From Burkholderiales bacterium (GTDB lineage Bacteria > Pseudomonadota > Gammaproteobacteria > Burkholderiales > Burkholderiaceae_C): a stretch of DNA of 36,979 nt. Position 1 is the stretch's first letter; every line of letters starts with the position of its first letter. The notes under the pieces are model-generated. The model made no database searches and was not told the DNA's origin. It saw nothing but the letters and a program-made list of their open reading frames with translations. This document shows positions 8,518-16,600 of the stretch, piece by piece. The position numbers and the translations under genes are program-made. The DNA lies in contig RXJV01000026.1 of assembly GCA_003963075.1 (NCBI GenBank), forward strand, positions 1 to 36,979, given 5' to 3'.

Positions 8518-9064
8518 GGCCGTCTCCGGCGTCTGCGTCATCGGCTGGCGTGGCGGCCTTGATGAACTGGAACAACTCGCGGAACGCACGGCCGCTGCGC
8601 TTCTCGGGCACGTTGGCGGCGTCCTTGCGGGCGGCGCGCACGAGGTTGCGCAGCTGCTGGATGTCGACGTCGGCGTGATCGGCCAGGAACTCCTGCAGCG
8701 CATCATCACTGGCCAGCAGGCGCTCGCGCCAGCGCTCGGACTGGTGCAGGCGCAGGCTGTCCTGCGCATGGCCGAGCTTGAAGGCCGCCACGGCCTCGCG
8801 CACCGGCTCCGGGTCGATCTTGCGCATCAGCTTGCCGATGTACTGCATCTGCCGGCGGCGGCCCTCGAAGTTGGTGATTTTCTTGGCCGCCTTGAGGGCG
8901 TCGTACAGGATTTCCGGCAGGGCCAGCGGCTCCCAGCGGCTTTCCGGCAGTTCGAGCAACTCCTCGCCGAGCTTTTGCAGCGCGGTCATGTCGCGCTTCA
9001 TCTGGGACTTGCTGGGGCGGTCGAAGTCGTCGTCGTCTTCGAATTCGGGGGTGTGTTCTTGCAT
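8510..9064 (-). CDS. darP: Ribosome-associated protein DarP (YjgA, DUF615)
   Basis: A 184-residue, highly charged helical protein of the YjgA/DUF615 family. In E. coli, DarP binds late precursors of the 50S subunit and promotes its maturation. The acidic N-terminus EFEDDDDFDRPSKSQMKRD and the conserved IGKLMRKIDPEPVREA segment are typical. It diverges from pmbA across only 58 bp, an arrangement kept in many beta- and gammaproteobacteria. mogA overlaps its end. The start, ATG 9064, fits the family N-terminus. Confidence 0.93.
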   Translation of the reverse strand: MQEHTPEFEDDDDFDRPSKSQMKRDMTALQKLGEELLELPESRWEPLALPEILYDALKAAKKITNFEGRRRQMQYIGKLMRKIDPEPVREAVAAFKLGHAQDSLRLHQSERWRERLLASDDALQEFLADHADVDIQQLRNLVRAARKDAANVPEKRSGRAFRELFQFIKAATPADDADAGDGHA

Positions 9065-9067
9065 CTC

Positions 9068-9094
9068 TTGCCGTGTTCAGACGAGTCCTATGAT
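9068..9094 (+). promoter_or_regulatory. Possible sigma70 promoter for pmbA
   Basis: TTGCCG (9068-9073) and TATGAT (9089-9094) resemble -35 and -10 boxes, with a short 15-bp spacer. The -10 box lies 28 bp before the pmbA ATG. The spacer is suboptimal, so the assignment is tentative. Confidence 0.35.
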
Positions 9095-9122
9095 TGTCGC
9101 CCACTCGAATTCAGTGTTCTTC

Positions 9123-10490
9123 ATGTCCCAAGCCCAAGACGGTTTCGCCTACAGCCCCGAACAGTTCCAGCAGTGGATCGAAGACACGCTTGCCGAGGCG
9201 AAACGACTGGGCGCCAGCGACGCCGGTGCCGAGGTGTCGGAAGGCTGCGGGCTGTCGGTCTCCGCGCGGCTGGGCAAGCTCGAGAACGTCGAGCGCAATC
9301 GCGACAAGTCGCTCGGCGTGTCCATCTACCTCGGCCAGCGCCGCGGCAATGCCAGCACGTCCGACTTTTCGCCCCAGGCCATCCGCGACACGGTGCGTGC
9401 TGCCTATGACATCGCCCGCTTCACCGCCGAGGACGAGTTCGCCGGCCTGCCGGACGAGGCCGACCTCGCGCTGGACCCGGCGACGCGGCCCGAGCTCGAC
9501 CTCTTCCATCCCTGGGCCATCGATGCGGCTCAGGCGGCCGAGATCGCCCTGCGCTGCGAGGCCGCCGCGCTGGCGGTGGACAAGCGCGTGACCAACAGCG
9601 AAGGCGCGGCCGTGTCGGCCCAGCAGTCGCATTTCTGGATGGGCAATACGCGGGGCTTTCGTGGCGGCTACGCCAGCTCGCGGCATTCGTTGTCGGTGGC
9701 ACCCATTGCCGGCCGCGGCGCCGGCATGCAGCGCGACGCCTGGTACAGCTCGATGCGCGACGCGGCCGAACTGGCCTCGCCCGAGGCGGTGGGGCGCTAT
9801 GCCGCGGAGCGTGCGCTGTCGCGGCTGAAGGCCCGCAAGGTGGCCACGGCCGAGGTGCCAGTGCTGTTCGAGAGCACGGTCGCGATCGGGCTGCTGGGCG
9901 TGCTGGTGCAGGCCACGAGTGGCGGCGCGCTGTACCGGCGCACCAGCTTTTTGCTCGACAGCCTGGGCCAGCCGGTGCTGGCGCCGCACATCGACATCCA
10001 TGAGGACCCGCACGTCCGCAAAGGCAAGGGCAGCTCGCCCTTCGACGACGAGGGCGTGGCCACGCGGGCACGCTCGGTGGTGTCGGGCGGCGTGCTGCAG
10101 GGCTATTTCCTGTCCAGCTACTCGGCGCGCAAGTTGGGCCTGCAGACCACCGGCCATGCCGGCGGCTCGCACAACCTGCGCATGAGCAGCCGCGCCACCG
10201 CGCCGGGAGACGATCTTGCGACCATGGTGCGGCGCCTGGGTCGCGGCCTGCTGGTGACCGAGCTGATGGGGCAGGGCGTCAACTACGTGACCGGCGACTA
10301 CTCCCGCGGCGCCAGCGGCTACTGGGTCGAGAACGGTGAGATCGCCTACCCGGTCCACGAGGTGACCATTGCCGGCAACCTGAAGGACATGCTGCAGAAC
10401 ATCGTCGGCATCGGCGCCGACGAGTACACGATGGGCACCAAGACGGTGGGCTCGGTGCTGGTCACCGGCATGAAGCTCGCCGGCAACTGA
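9123..10490 (+). CDS. pmbA: Metalloprotease subunit PmbA/TldE
   Basis: A 455-residue U62/TldD-PmbA family protein. With TldD it forms a heterodimeric metalloprotease that processes small peptides (microcin B17, CcdA in E. coli). The zinc HExxxH site is carried by TldD, which is not in this window, and is absent here as expected for the E subunit. Conserved features are KLENVERNRDKSLGVSIYLG near the N-terminus, the VLFESTVAIGLLG segment in the middle, and the C-terminal GDYSRGASGYWVENGEI and EVTIAGNLKDML, which are hallmarks of the family. Start: ATG 9123 (MSQAQDG); an upstream in-frame ATG is at 9090, but the one chosen fits the family length. Confidence 0.95.
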   Translation: MSQAQDGFAYSPEQFQQWIEDTLAEAKRLGASDAGAEVSEGCGLSVSARLGKLENVERNRDKSLGVSIYLGQRRGNASTSDFSPQAIRDTVRAAYDIARFTAEDEFAGLPDEADLALDPATRPELDLFHPWAIDAAQAAEIALRCEAAALAVDKRVTNSEGAAVSAQQSHFWMGNTRGFRGGYASSRHSLSVAPIAGRGAGMQRDAWYSSMRDAAELASPEAVGRYAAERALSRLKARKVATAEVPVLFESTVAIGLLGVLVQATSGGALYRRTSFLLDSLGQPVLAPHIDIHEDPHVRKGKGSSPFDDEGVATRARSVVSGGVLQGYFLSSYSARKLGLQTTGHAGGSHNLRMSSRATAPGDDLATMVRRLGRGLLVTELMGQGVNYVTGDYSRGASGYWVENGEIAYPVHEVTIAGNLKDMLQNIVGIGADEYTMGTKTVGSVLVTGMKLAGN

Positions 10491-10523
10491 CGACCACCTC
10501 AAAACTCAGACAAGGAGACATTC

Positions 10524-11612
10524 ATGGTGATGGAGCGCCGTTCGTTTGTTCGACAAGCCGGCCTGGCCGGTGTGCTGGCCGCCGGTGCGGCGCCCGCCGT
10601 CGTGCATGCCCAGGCCCAGGTGCGCTGGCGCCTGGCCTCGAGCTTCCCGAAGTCGCTGGACACGCTGTTCGGCGCGGCCGAGCTGATGGCCAAGAAGGTC
10701 GGCGAGATGAGCGGCGGCAAATTCCAGATCTCGGTGCATGCCGGTGGCGAGATCGTGCCGGCGCTGCAGGTGGTGGACGCGGTGCAGAGCGGCTCGGTCG
10801 AGTGCGCCCACACGGCGCCCTATTACTTCTTCGGCAAGGACGAGACCTTTGCGCTCGGTTGCGCCATTCCCTTCGGCCTGAACAGCCGGCAGATGAGCGC
10901 GTGGATGGTGGAAGGCAACGGCCTGAAGCTGATGCGCGAGTTCTACCGCAACTACAACATCATCAACTTCCTCGGCGGCAACACCGGCGCGCAGATGGGC
11001 GGCTGGTACCGCAAGGAGATCAAGAGCACGGCGGACATCAAGGGCCTGAAGATCCGCATCGGCGGTTTCGCCGGCCGAGTCATCGAGCGCATGGGCGCGG
11101 TGCCGCAGCAGATCGCCGGTGGCGAGATCTACTCGGCACTGGAGAAGGGCACCATCGACGCGGCCGAGTGGGTCGGCCCCTACGACGACCAGAAGCTGGG
11201 CTTCAACAAGGTGGCGCCGAACTACTACTACCCCAGCTGGTGGGAGGGCGGGGCCCAGGTCGACTTCTACGTCAACACCAAGGCCTACGACGCGCTCTCG
11301 GCCGAATACAAGGCGATCCTGGAAGCCGCCTGCGCGGTGTCGCACATCGACATGCAGGCCAAGTACGACGCCAAGAACCCCGCTGCGCTGAAGCAACTCG
11401 TCGGCTCCGGCACCAAGCTGTTCCGCTTCCCCAAGGACGTGATGGACGCGGCCTTCAAGGAGTCGCACGCGGTCTATGCCGAGATCTCGGCCAAGAATGC
11501 GAACTGGAAGAAGGTCTACGAGGACCTCGTCGCCTTCCGGCGCGACCAGAACCTGTGGTTCCGCTTTGCCGAGGCTGGCTTCGACGACTACATGCAGGCG
11601 CAGAAGCTCTGA
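10524..11612 (+). CDS. dctP: TRAP transporter substrate-binding protein, DctP family
   Basis: A 362-residue periplasmic binding protein. The N-terminus MERRSFVRQAG followed by a hydrophobic run to VVHAQ is a twin-arginine type signal, so it is probably exported folded through Tat. Mature features fit the DctP fold and specifically the alpha-keto acid/mannitol-chloroaromatic subgroup: GGEIVPALQVVDAVQSGSVE, KIRIGGFAGRVIERMG, the ligand-carboxylate loop GGEIYSALEKGTIDAAEWVG, and YYYPSWWEGG. A strong Shine-Dalgarno, AAGGAG, sits 7 bases before the ATG. The membrane partners DctQM lie just downstream but on the opposite strand, so binding protein and channel are separately transcribed. The substrate is probably a keto acid or other organic anion (inference). 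Confidence 0.93.
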   Translation: MVMERRSFVRQAGLAGVLAAGAAPAVVHAQAQVRWRLASSFPKSLDTLFGAAELMAKKVGEMSGGKFQISVHAGGEIVPALQVVDAVQSGSVECAHTAPYYFFGKDETFALGCAIPFGLNSRQMSAWMVEGNGLKLMREFYRNYNIINFLGGNTGAQMGGWYRKEIKSTADIKGLKIRIGGFAGRVIERMGAVPQQIAGGEIYSALEKGTIDAAEWVGPYDDQKLGFNKVAPNYYYPSWWEGGAQVDFYVNTKAYDALSAEYKAILEAACAVSHIDMQAKYDAKNPAALKQLVGSGTKLFRFPKDVMDAAFKESHAVYAEISAKNANWKKVYEDLVAFRRDQNLWFRFAEAGFDDYMQAQKL

Positions 11613-11628
11613 GTTCGCGCCGCCCGAT

Positions 11629-11657
11629 GACAAAGCCCCGCGTTGCGGGGCTTTGTC
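11629..11657. terminator. Bidirectional terminator shared by dctP and dctM
   Basis: A perfect 13-bp stem (GACAAAGCCCCGC with its complement) and a 3-base loop start 16 bp after the dctP stop. The plus strand continues GTTTC. The dctM stop is 3 bp beyond the other end, so one hairpin serves both convergent transcripts. Confidence 0.8.
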
Positions 11658-11660
11658 GTT

Positions 11661-13190
11661 TCAGGGCTGCGAGGCCGACAGGGAGGCGGCCGACGCCGCA
11701 GGCTCGGGCGCGAACAGGCGGGCGGCGTCATCCGCGCTGAGGGCAGGCTGGCTGGACTTGTCATTCCCGCCCATCTGCTGCAGCAGCTCGGAGGCCTGAT
11801 TCAGGTCGACTGGCTTCTCCTTGTCGAGGAAGGCCGTCACCGTCTGCGGGAAGAAGATCACGATGGCCACGAGGATGAGCTGCATGCCCACCCAAGGCAG
11901 GGCGCCGAGGTAGATGTCGCTGGACTCGACCTTTTTGGGCAGCGAGCCGTTCTTGAACAACGTGTCGGCGATGCCGCGCAGGTAGAACAGCGCGAAGCCG
12001 AACGGCGGGTGCATGAAGCTGGTCTGCATGTTCACGCACAGCATCACGCCGAACCACACGAGGTCGATGCCCAGCTTGCTGGCCACCGGGCCCAGCAGCG
12101 GCAGGATGATGAAGGCGATCTCGAAGAAGTCGAGGAAGAAGGCCAGAAAGAAGATGAAGATGTTGACGGCGATCAGGAAGCCGATCTGGCCGCCGGGCAG
12201 GTGGCTGAGCATCTGCTCGATCCAGCGCCCGCCCTCGACGCCCTGGAACACCAGCGAGAAGGTGCGGGAGCCGATCAGGATGAAGACCACCATGGCCGTG
12301 ATGCGCATGGTGCCCTGCATGGTGTCGCGCACCAGCGGCCAGCTCAGGCGCCGGTGCAGGCCGGCCAGCAGAAAGGCGCCGACCGCGCCCATCGCCCCAG
12401 CCTCGGTGGGCGTGCAGATGGCGGTATCGATGCCGGGCAGCCCGCCCATCGACCCGAGCACCGCGAAGATCAGCACGGCCGACGGGATGATGCCGCGCAG
12501 GCATTTCGCCCACAGGGCCCAGCCCTGCAGCGTGCGCGCTTCCTTGGGCACGCCCGGCACCTGCTCGGGCTTGAGCCGGCCGAGGAAGAAGGTGTAGAGC
12601 GCGAAGATCAGCACCTGCAGGATCGACGGGCCCCAGGCGCCCTTGTACATATCGCCCACCGAGCGGCCGAGCTGGTCGGCCAGCACGACGAGCACCAGCG
12701 AGGGCGGCACCAGCTGCGTGATCGTGCCCGAGGCGGCCAGCACGCCGGTGGCGTAGCGCATGCTGTAGCCGTAGCGCATCATGACCGGCAGCGAGATCAT
12801 CGCCATCGCGATGACCTGGCCGGCGACGGTGCCGGTGATGGCCCCGAGGATGAAGCCGACGATGATCACCGAATAGCCCAGGCCGCCGCGCACCGGGCCG
12901 AAGAGCTGGCCCATCGAGTCGAGCATGTCTTCCGCCAGCCCGCACTTCTCCAGCAGGGCACCCATCAGCGTGAAAAACGGAATGGCCAGCAGCAGGTCGT
13001 TGGATAGGATGCCGAAGACGTTCTGCGGCAGGTTGCTCATGAATTCGGGCGGGAACCAGCCCTGGCTAACCGCGAACCACCCGCAGGCCAGGCCCAGCGC
13101 CGCCAGCGAGAACGCGACCGGGAAGCCGATCAGCAAGACCGCGATCAGCCCCGCAAACATCAGCGGCGGGAAGCTCTCCATCGCCATCAT
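11661..13190 (-). CDS. dctM: TRAP transporter large permease, DctM
   Basis: A 509-residue integral membrane protein with about 12-13 hydrophobic helices, the ion-coupled transport subunit of the TRAP system. Conserved stretches include LIGFPVAFSLAALGL, IPFFTLMGALLEKCGLAEDM, GAITGTVAGQVIAMAMISLP and PPFGFALFYLRGI near the end. The protein belongs to the larger-DctM group that accompanies the keto-acid/mannitol type DctP. After the last helix (near IFFPQTVTAFL) there is a roughly 55-residue hydrophilic tail ending in Ala/Ser repeats (AASAASLSASQP), probably cytoplasmic. The start ATG 13190 overlaps the dctQ stop by 4 bp (ATGA), so translation is likely coupled. Confidence 0.94.
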   Translation of the reverse strand: MMAMESFPPLMFAGLIAVLLIGFPVAFSLAALGLACGWFAVSQGWFPPEFMSNLPQNVFGILSNDLLLAIPFFTLMGALLEKCGLAEDMLDSMGQLFGPVRGGLGYSVIIVGFILGAITGTVAGQVIAMAMISLPVMMRYGYSMRYATGVLAASGTITQLVPPSLVLVVLADQLGRSVGDMYKGAWGPSILQVLIFALYTFFLGRLKPEQVPGVPKEARTLQGWALWAKCLRGIIPSAVLIFAVLGSMGGLPGIDTAICTPTEAGAMGAVGAFLLAGLHRRLSWPLVRDTMQGTMRITAMVVFILIGSRTFSLVFQGVEGGRWIEQMLSHLPGGQIGFLIAVNIFIFFLAFFLDFFEIAFIILPLLGPVASKLGIDLVWFGVMLCVNMQTSFMHPPFGFALFYLRGIADTLFKNGSLPKKVESSDIYLGALPWVGMQLILVAIVIFFPQTVTAFLDKEKPVDLNQASELLQQMGGNDKSSQPALSADDAARLFAPEPAASAASLSASQP

Positions 13191-13795
13191 TGCAGCGGCC
13201 TCTCGTAGTGGATGGCCATGTCATGGCGGTCCAGCAGCCAGGCGATGCGCTTGATCACCTCGGCCAGGCCTTGCAGCGAGACCAGCGCGAAGCCCACAGG
13301 CAGCATCAGCGCTGCCGGCCAGCGGATCAGGCCGCCTGCGTTGCTGGACACCTCACCGCTGCTGAGCAGCTTGATCGTGTAGCCGACGAGCCCCAGGTTG
13401 GCCACTGAGTCGGCCGGGCCCATGCCAGTGCTCAGTTTGACGAGGAAGAAGCCCCAGCTCAGCCAGGCCGCGTAGGCCATGACAGGCAGCAGGAAGACGA
13501 GGAGTCCTGCCAGGTCGATCCAGACCCTGCCGCGCGCACGCAGACGGCCATAGATCAGGTCGACCCGTACATGCTCATTCAGGCGCAGCACCTGGGCGGC
13601 GCCCAGCATCACGCAGGCGGCGAACAGATACCACTGGATCTCGAGGAAGGCGTTGGAGCTGTAGTCCAGGCCGTAGCGGACCAATGCATTGGCGGCGCTG
13701 ATGACGCATGACAACAGCACGGCCCAGGCGGCCAAGCTGCCGAAGCGGTCGTTGAGGCGGTCGATGTGCCGTGCGAGGGCGAGCAGGGCGTCCAT
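13187..13795 (-). CDS. dctQ: TRAP transporter small permease, DctQ
   Basis: A 202-residue membrane protein with four predicted helices (WAVLLSCVISAANALVRYG, YLFAACVMLGAAQVL, LLVFLLPVMAYAAWLSW, AALMLPVGFALVSLQG). DctQ binds DctM and is required for uptake. The conserved NEHVRVDLIYGRL motif follows helix 2. It is the first gene of the dctQM pair and overlaps dctM by 4 bp. Start: ATG 13795 (MDALLALARHID), typical of the family; a TTG codon at 13822 in the same frame would add nine residues but is less likely. Confidence 0.93.
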   Translation of the reverse strand: MDALLALARHIDRLNDRFGSLAAWAVLLSCVISAANALVRYGLDYSSNAFLEIQWYLFAACVMLGAAQVLRLNEHVRVDLIYGRLRARGRVWIDLAGLLVFLLPVMAYAAWLSWGFFLVKLSTGMGPADSVANLGLVGYTIKLLSSGEVSSNAGGLIRWPAALMLPVGFALVSLQGLAEVIKRIAWLLDRHDMAIHYERPLQ

Positions 13796-13885
13796 GGGGC
13801 GGGGGAAATCGAAACCCGCCAATGTAGCGAGGCGCCGGGCCGCTTGAGACCGCCGGCGCCCCGGGAAAGCCCGCGGCCGGCGGGG

Positions 13886-14230
13886 TCAGCCGAGCTGCTG
13901 GGCCTGCAGGAACAGGCGCGTCGAGCGGGCGCCCGAGCGGCAGAAGGCCAGCAGCGGCCGCGGCAGTTCCTCCAGCAGCGCGGCGAAGGCTGCGATCTCT
14001 TCGGGCGATTGGTAGCCGCCAGCGACCGGCAGGTGGCGGTACTGCAACCCTGCCGCTTCGGCGGCAGCCTGGATCTCGGCCGAGGTCGGCTGGTCCGGGC
14101 CGTGTTCGAAATCCGGGCGGTTGTTGACGACGCTCTTGAAGCCCAGCGCGGCGACCTCGGCCATGGCTTCCGTGGTCAGTTGCGGGGCGGCGCAGACGTC
14201 AGGCGCGATGGCTTGCAGGGGCAGACTCAT
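13886..14230 (-). CDS. DUF442 / TIGR01244 family sulfurtransferase or phosphatase-like protein
   Basis: A 114-residue single-domain protein related to the N-terminal domain of the Blh/beta-lactamase-hydrolase-like proteins and to dual-specificity phosphatase folds. The active-site loop CRSGARS (P-loop with catalytic Cys) is visible near residue 97, and FKSVVNNRPDFE and LQYRHLPVAGG are typical of the family. Related proteins handle persulfide sulfur or phosphate; the substrate here is unknown. It follows yqeY by 9 bp and may share a transcript. The start ATG 14230 fits the usual family N-terminus. Confidence 0.85.
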   Translation of the reverse strand: MSLPLQAIAPDVCAAPQLTTEAMAEVAALGFKSVVNNRPDFEHGPDQPTSAEIQAAAEAAGLQYRHLPVAGGYQSPEEIAAFAALLEELPRPLLAFCRSGARSTRLFLQAQQLG

Positions 14231-14239
14231 GGCGGCTCC

Positions 14240-14686
14240 TCACTTGGCCAGCGCGGCCTTGACCGCGGCCGATACCGTGCTCATCTCGGCAGCGTTGCCC
14301 AGGGCGGCCTTGGCTGCGGCCATGACCTTGCCCATGTCACCCGGGCCACTCGCACCCAGCTCCGCGACGATCGCGGCCACCTTCTCGGCCACGGCCTCGG
14401 CGCTCAGGCGCTCGGGCAGGTAGGCCTGCAGCACGGTCAACTCGGCGGTTTCCTTGGCCACGAGGTCATCGCGGCCGGCGGCGCCGAACTGGCTGATCGA
14501 GTCCTTGCGCTGCTTGATCAGCTTGTCGATGATGGCCACGAGGCCGGCGTCGTCGACCGTGATGCGCTCATCGACTTCCTTCTGCTTGATGGCGGCCAGC
14601 AGGCCGCGGATGGTCAGCAGCCGGTCGGCTTCCTTGGCGCGCATGGCGGCCTTCATGTCTTCAGTGATGCGGTCTTTGAGGCTCAT
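14240..14686 (-). CDS. yqeY: GatB/YqeY domain-containing protein
   Basis: A 148-residue all-helical YqeY protein. The domain resembles the tRNA-binding tail of GatB, but its function is not settled. Family motifs are KDRITEDMKAAMRAKE at the N-terminus, LTIRGLLAAIKQKEVDER and the central KQRKDSISQFGAAGRDDL; the end AMSTVSAAVKAAL type helix is also present as EMSTVSAAVKAALAK. It is commonly found next to rpsU, as here. A strong terminator separates it from rpsU, so its expression may depend on read-through or on its own promoter. Start: ATG 14686 (MSLKDR). Confidence 0.93.
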   Translation of the reverse strand: MSLKDRITEDMKAAMRAKEADRLLTIRGLLAAIKQKEVDERITVDDAGLVAIIDKLIKQRKDSISQFGAAGRDDLVAKETAELTVLQAYLPERLSAEAVAEKVAAIVAELGASGPGDMGKVMAAAKAALGNAAEMSTVSAAVKAALAK

Positions 14687-14700
14687 GGGGAGGTCCGGTT

Positions 14701-14741
14701 CAAAAAACAAAAACCCGCGACAGCGTCCTGTGGCGGGTTTT
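14701..14741 (-). terminator. Rho-independent terminator of rpsU
   Basis: On the minus strand, AAAACCCGC (14733-14741) pairs with GCGGGTTTT (14710-14718), with an inner 4-bp stem (CTGT/ACAG complement) separated by one mismatch. The minus strand then runs TTTTTGTTTTTTG, an excellent U-tract. It lies 56 bp past the rpsU stop and before yqeY. Confidence 0.9.
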
Positions 14742-14796
14742 GGAGTTCACTGGAGCCGAGTCTTGCGATGCAGGCTCCGGCTCGCGTCAGAGACGA

Positions 14797-15009
14797 TCAG
14801 TACAGCTTCTTGGGCAGCTGCATGCTGCGCACGCGCTTGTAGTGGCGCTTGACGGCGGCAGCCTTCTTGCGCTTGCGCTCGGCGGTGGGCTTCTCGTAGA
14901 ACTCGCGGGCGCGCAGTTCGGTCAGCAGGCCCAGCTTTTCGATGGTGCGCTTGAAGCGGCGCAGGGCGACGTCGAACGGCTCGTTTTCCTTGACGCGGAT
15001 GGTGGTCAT
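14797..15009 (-). CDS. rpsU: 30S ribosomal protein S21
   Basis: A 70-residue basic protein, full length for bS21. The sequence [20 protein letters not shown] at the start and the Arg/Lys-rich middle ([17 protein letters not shown]) are diagnostic. It binds 16S rRNA near the anti-Shine-Dalgarno region and helps initiation. An AAGGA ribosome-binding site lies 6 bases before ATG 15009. In many proteobacteria rpsU heads the rpsU-dnaG-rpoD operon; here dnaG and rpoD are absent and yqeY follows instead. A good sigma70 promoter lies about 110 bp upstream. Confidence 0.97.
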
Positions 15010-15125
15010 GTATGTCCTTCAAAATGCGCTCGGTGTTCGCGGCTGGGATCAGCAGCAGGTTCCGGATTACTGCCTCTCTCGAGGAATCAGCGAATCGACG
15101 CGCGGGTTTGCTAGCAAAGCCGGGC

Positions 15126-15155
15126 ATTGTAGCCGTTAAATCAAGGATTTGCCAA
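15126..15155 (-). promoter_or_regulatory. Sigma70-type promoter of rpsU
   Basis: Minus-strand -35 box TTGGCA (15155-15150), 18-bp spacer, -10 box TACAAT (15131-15126). Both boxes match the consensus at five of six positions. Transcription would start near 15119, giving a leader of about 110 nt. Confidence 0.65.
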
Positions 15156-15163
15156 GATTTGGC

Positions 15164-16384
15164 TCAGGCCACGGCCGGCACAGCGGCCAACGCCTGAGCG
15201 CAGGCCCAAGCGCTGGACCAGGCCCACTGAAAGTTGTAGCCGCCCAGCCAACCGGTCACGTCGACCACCTCGCCGATGAAATACAAGCCGGGCACGCGCT
15301 TGCTTTCCATGGTCTGCGAACTCAGGTCGCGGGTGGAGACCCCGCCGCGCATCACCTCGGCCTTGCGCCATCCTTCGTCGCCGCTCGGCATCAGCTGCCA
15401 GCCATGCACGCTGCGGCCCAGGCGTTGCAGGTCCGCATCGCGGCATTCCGCCAGCGGGCGCGCAGCGTCAAGCCGGGCATGCTCCAGCCAGAGGGCGGAG
15501 AGACGTTGCGGCAACCTAGTGGCGAACTCGTTGCCCAGTTGCCGGCGCGATGCCGGTTTGGCATCCACCAACTCCTTGTCGAGCTGGAGGTCGGGCGCAA
15601 GGTTGATCTGCAGCGGCTGGTCTGCGGCTGTGCGGTAGCTGGAGATCTGCAGGATTGCCGGGCCGCTGAGGCCACGATGCGTGAACAGCAGGTCTTCCAG
15701 GAACCGCCCCCGGGCCTTGCCGCTGCCGACCGACACCTCGACCGGCAGCGACAGCCCGGCCAGTGCGGCAAACGGCGCCCAGGTCGCCGGGTCAAAGGTC
15801 AGCGGCACCAGCGCGGGGCGTGGCTCGACGATGTCATGGCCGAATCGCGTCGCCAGGCGCAAGCCCCAGTCGCTGGCGCCGATCTTGGGGACCGGCAGGC
15901 CACCGGTTGCGACGACGACGCGAGCGGCGCGCACCAGGCCCTGGGCAGTGTCGAGCTCAAAGCCGCCGCCCGGGTGCGGCCGGACGTCCGCCACGCTGCA
16001 GGGCTGCCAGCGCGTGACGCCGCCGGCTTCGCATTCCCTGACCAGCAATTGGATGATCTGTTCGCTGGAGTCATCGCAGAACAGCTGGCCCTTGTGCTTT
16101 TCATGGAAGGCGATGCCATGCGCCTGAACCAGCTTGATGAAATCTGTCGGCGTGTAGCGGGCCAGGGCGGAGCGGCAAAAAGCCGGGTTGTCGGACAGAA
16201 AGTTGGCCGGGCCGACCTCACGATTCGTGAAATTGCAACGCCCACCGCCGGAGATACGGATTTTTTCAGCCAGCCTTTCGGCGTGATCGATCAGCAGCAC
16301 GCGCAGCCCGCGTTGCCCGGCTTGCCCAGCGCAGAACAGGCCCGCTGCGCCCGCACCCACCACCACCGCATCGAAAGCCCGCAT
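15164..16384 (-). CDS. NAD(P)/FAD-dependent oxidoreductase, YhiN/HI0933 family
   Basis: A 406-residue flavoprotein. The FAD-binding Rossmann motif GAGAAG lies at residues 10-15, followed by the family signature KIRISGGGRCNFTN (about 41-54) and a second GxG strand, VVVATGGLPVPKIG. The C-terminus GLYFIGEVVDVTGWLGGYNF is the characteristic FAD-contact segment of the family. The biochemical role is not established; some members are annotated as aminoacetone oxidases. The gene lies upstream of rpsU on the same strand, but the rpsU promoter lies in the gap between them. The start ATG 16384 directly precedes the dinucleotide-binding strand. Confidence 0.9.
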   Translation of the reverse strand: MRAFDAVVVGAGAAGLFCAGQAGQRGLRVLLIDHAERLAEKIRISGGGRCNFTNREVGPANFLSDNPAFCRSALARYTPTDFIKLVQAHGIAFHEKHKGQLFCDDSSEQIIQLLVRECEAGGVTRWQPCSVADVRPHPGGGFELDTAQGLVRAARVVVATGGLPVPKIGASDWGLRLATRFGHDIVEPRPALVPLTFDPATWAPFAALAGLSLPVEVSVGSGKARGRFLEDLLFTHRGLSGPAILQISSYRTAADQPLQINLAPDLQLDKELVDAKPASRRQLGNEFATRLPQRLSALWLEHARLDAARPLAECRDADLQRLGRSVHGWQLMPSGDEGWRKAEVMRGGVSTRDLSSQTMESKRVPGLYFIGEVVDVTGWLGGYNFQWAWSSAWACAQALAAVPAVA

Positions 16385-16600
16385 AGCCCTCCCTTGATTC
16401 GGGCGGCATTGTCGCGGGTGATGCGGTCGAAACCTCGTTAGGATGCATTCGTCTCAGTTGCATGGCCTTCTAGGGGGAGGCCACGGTTCATGGGGTGGTT
16501 CGGCCTTGTCTGGCCTTGCTACCGCCCACTACAGTCTCTCGACTCCCGTGAAGCTGTGCCGATACCGCGCCACGGAGCGCACCAAGATCAAAACGATTTC

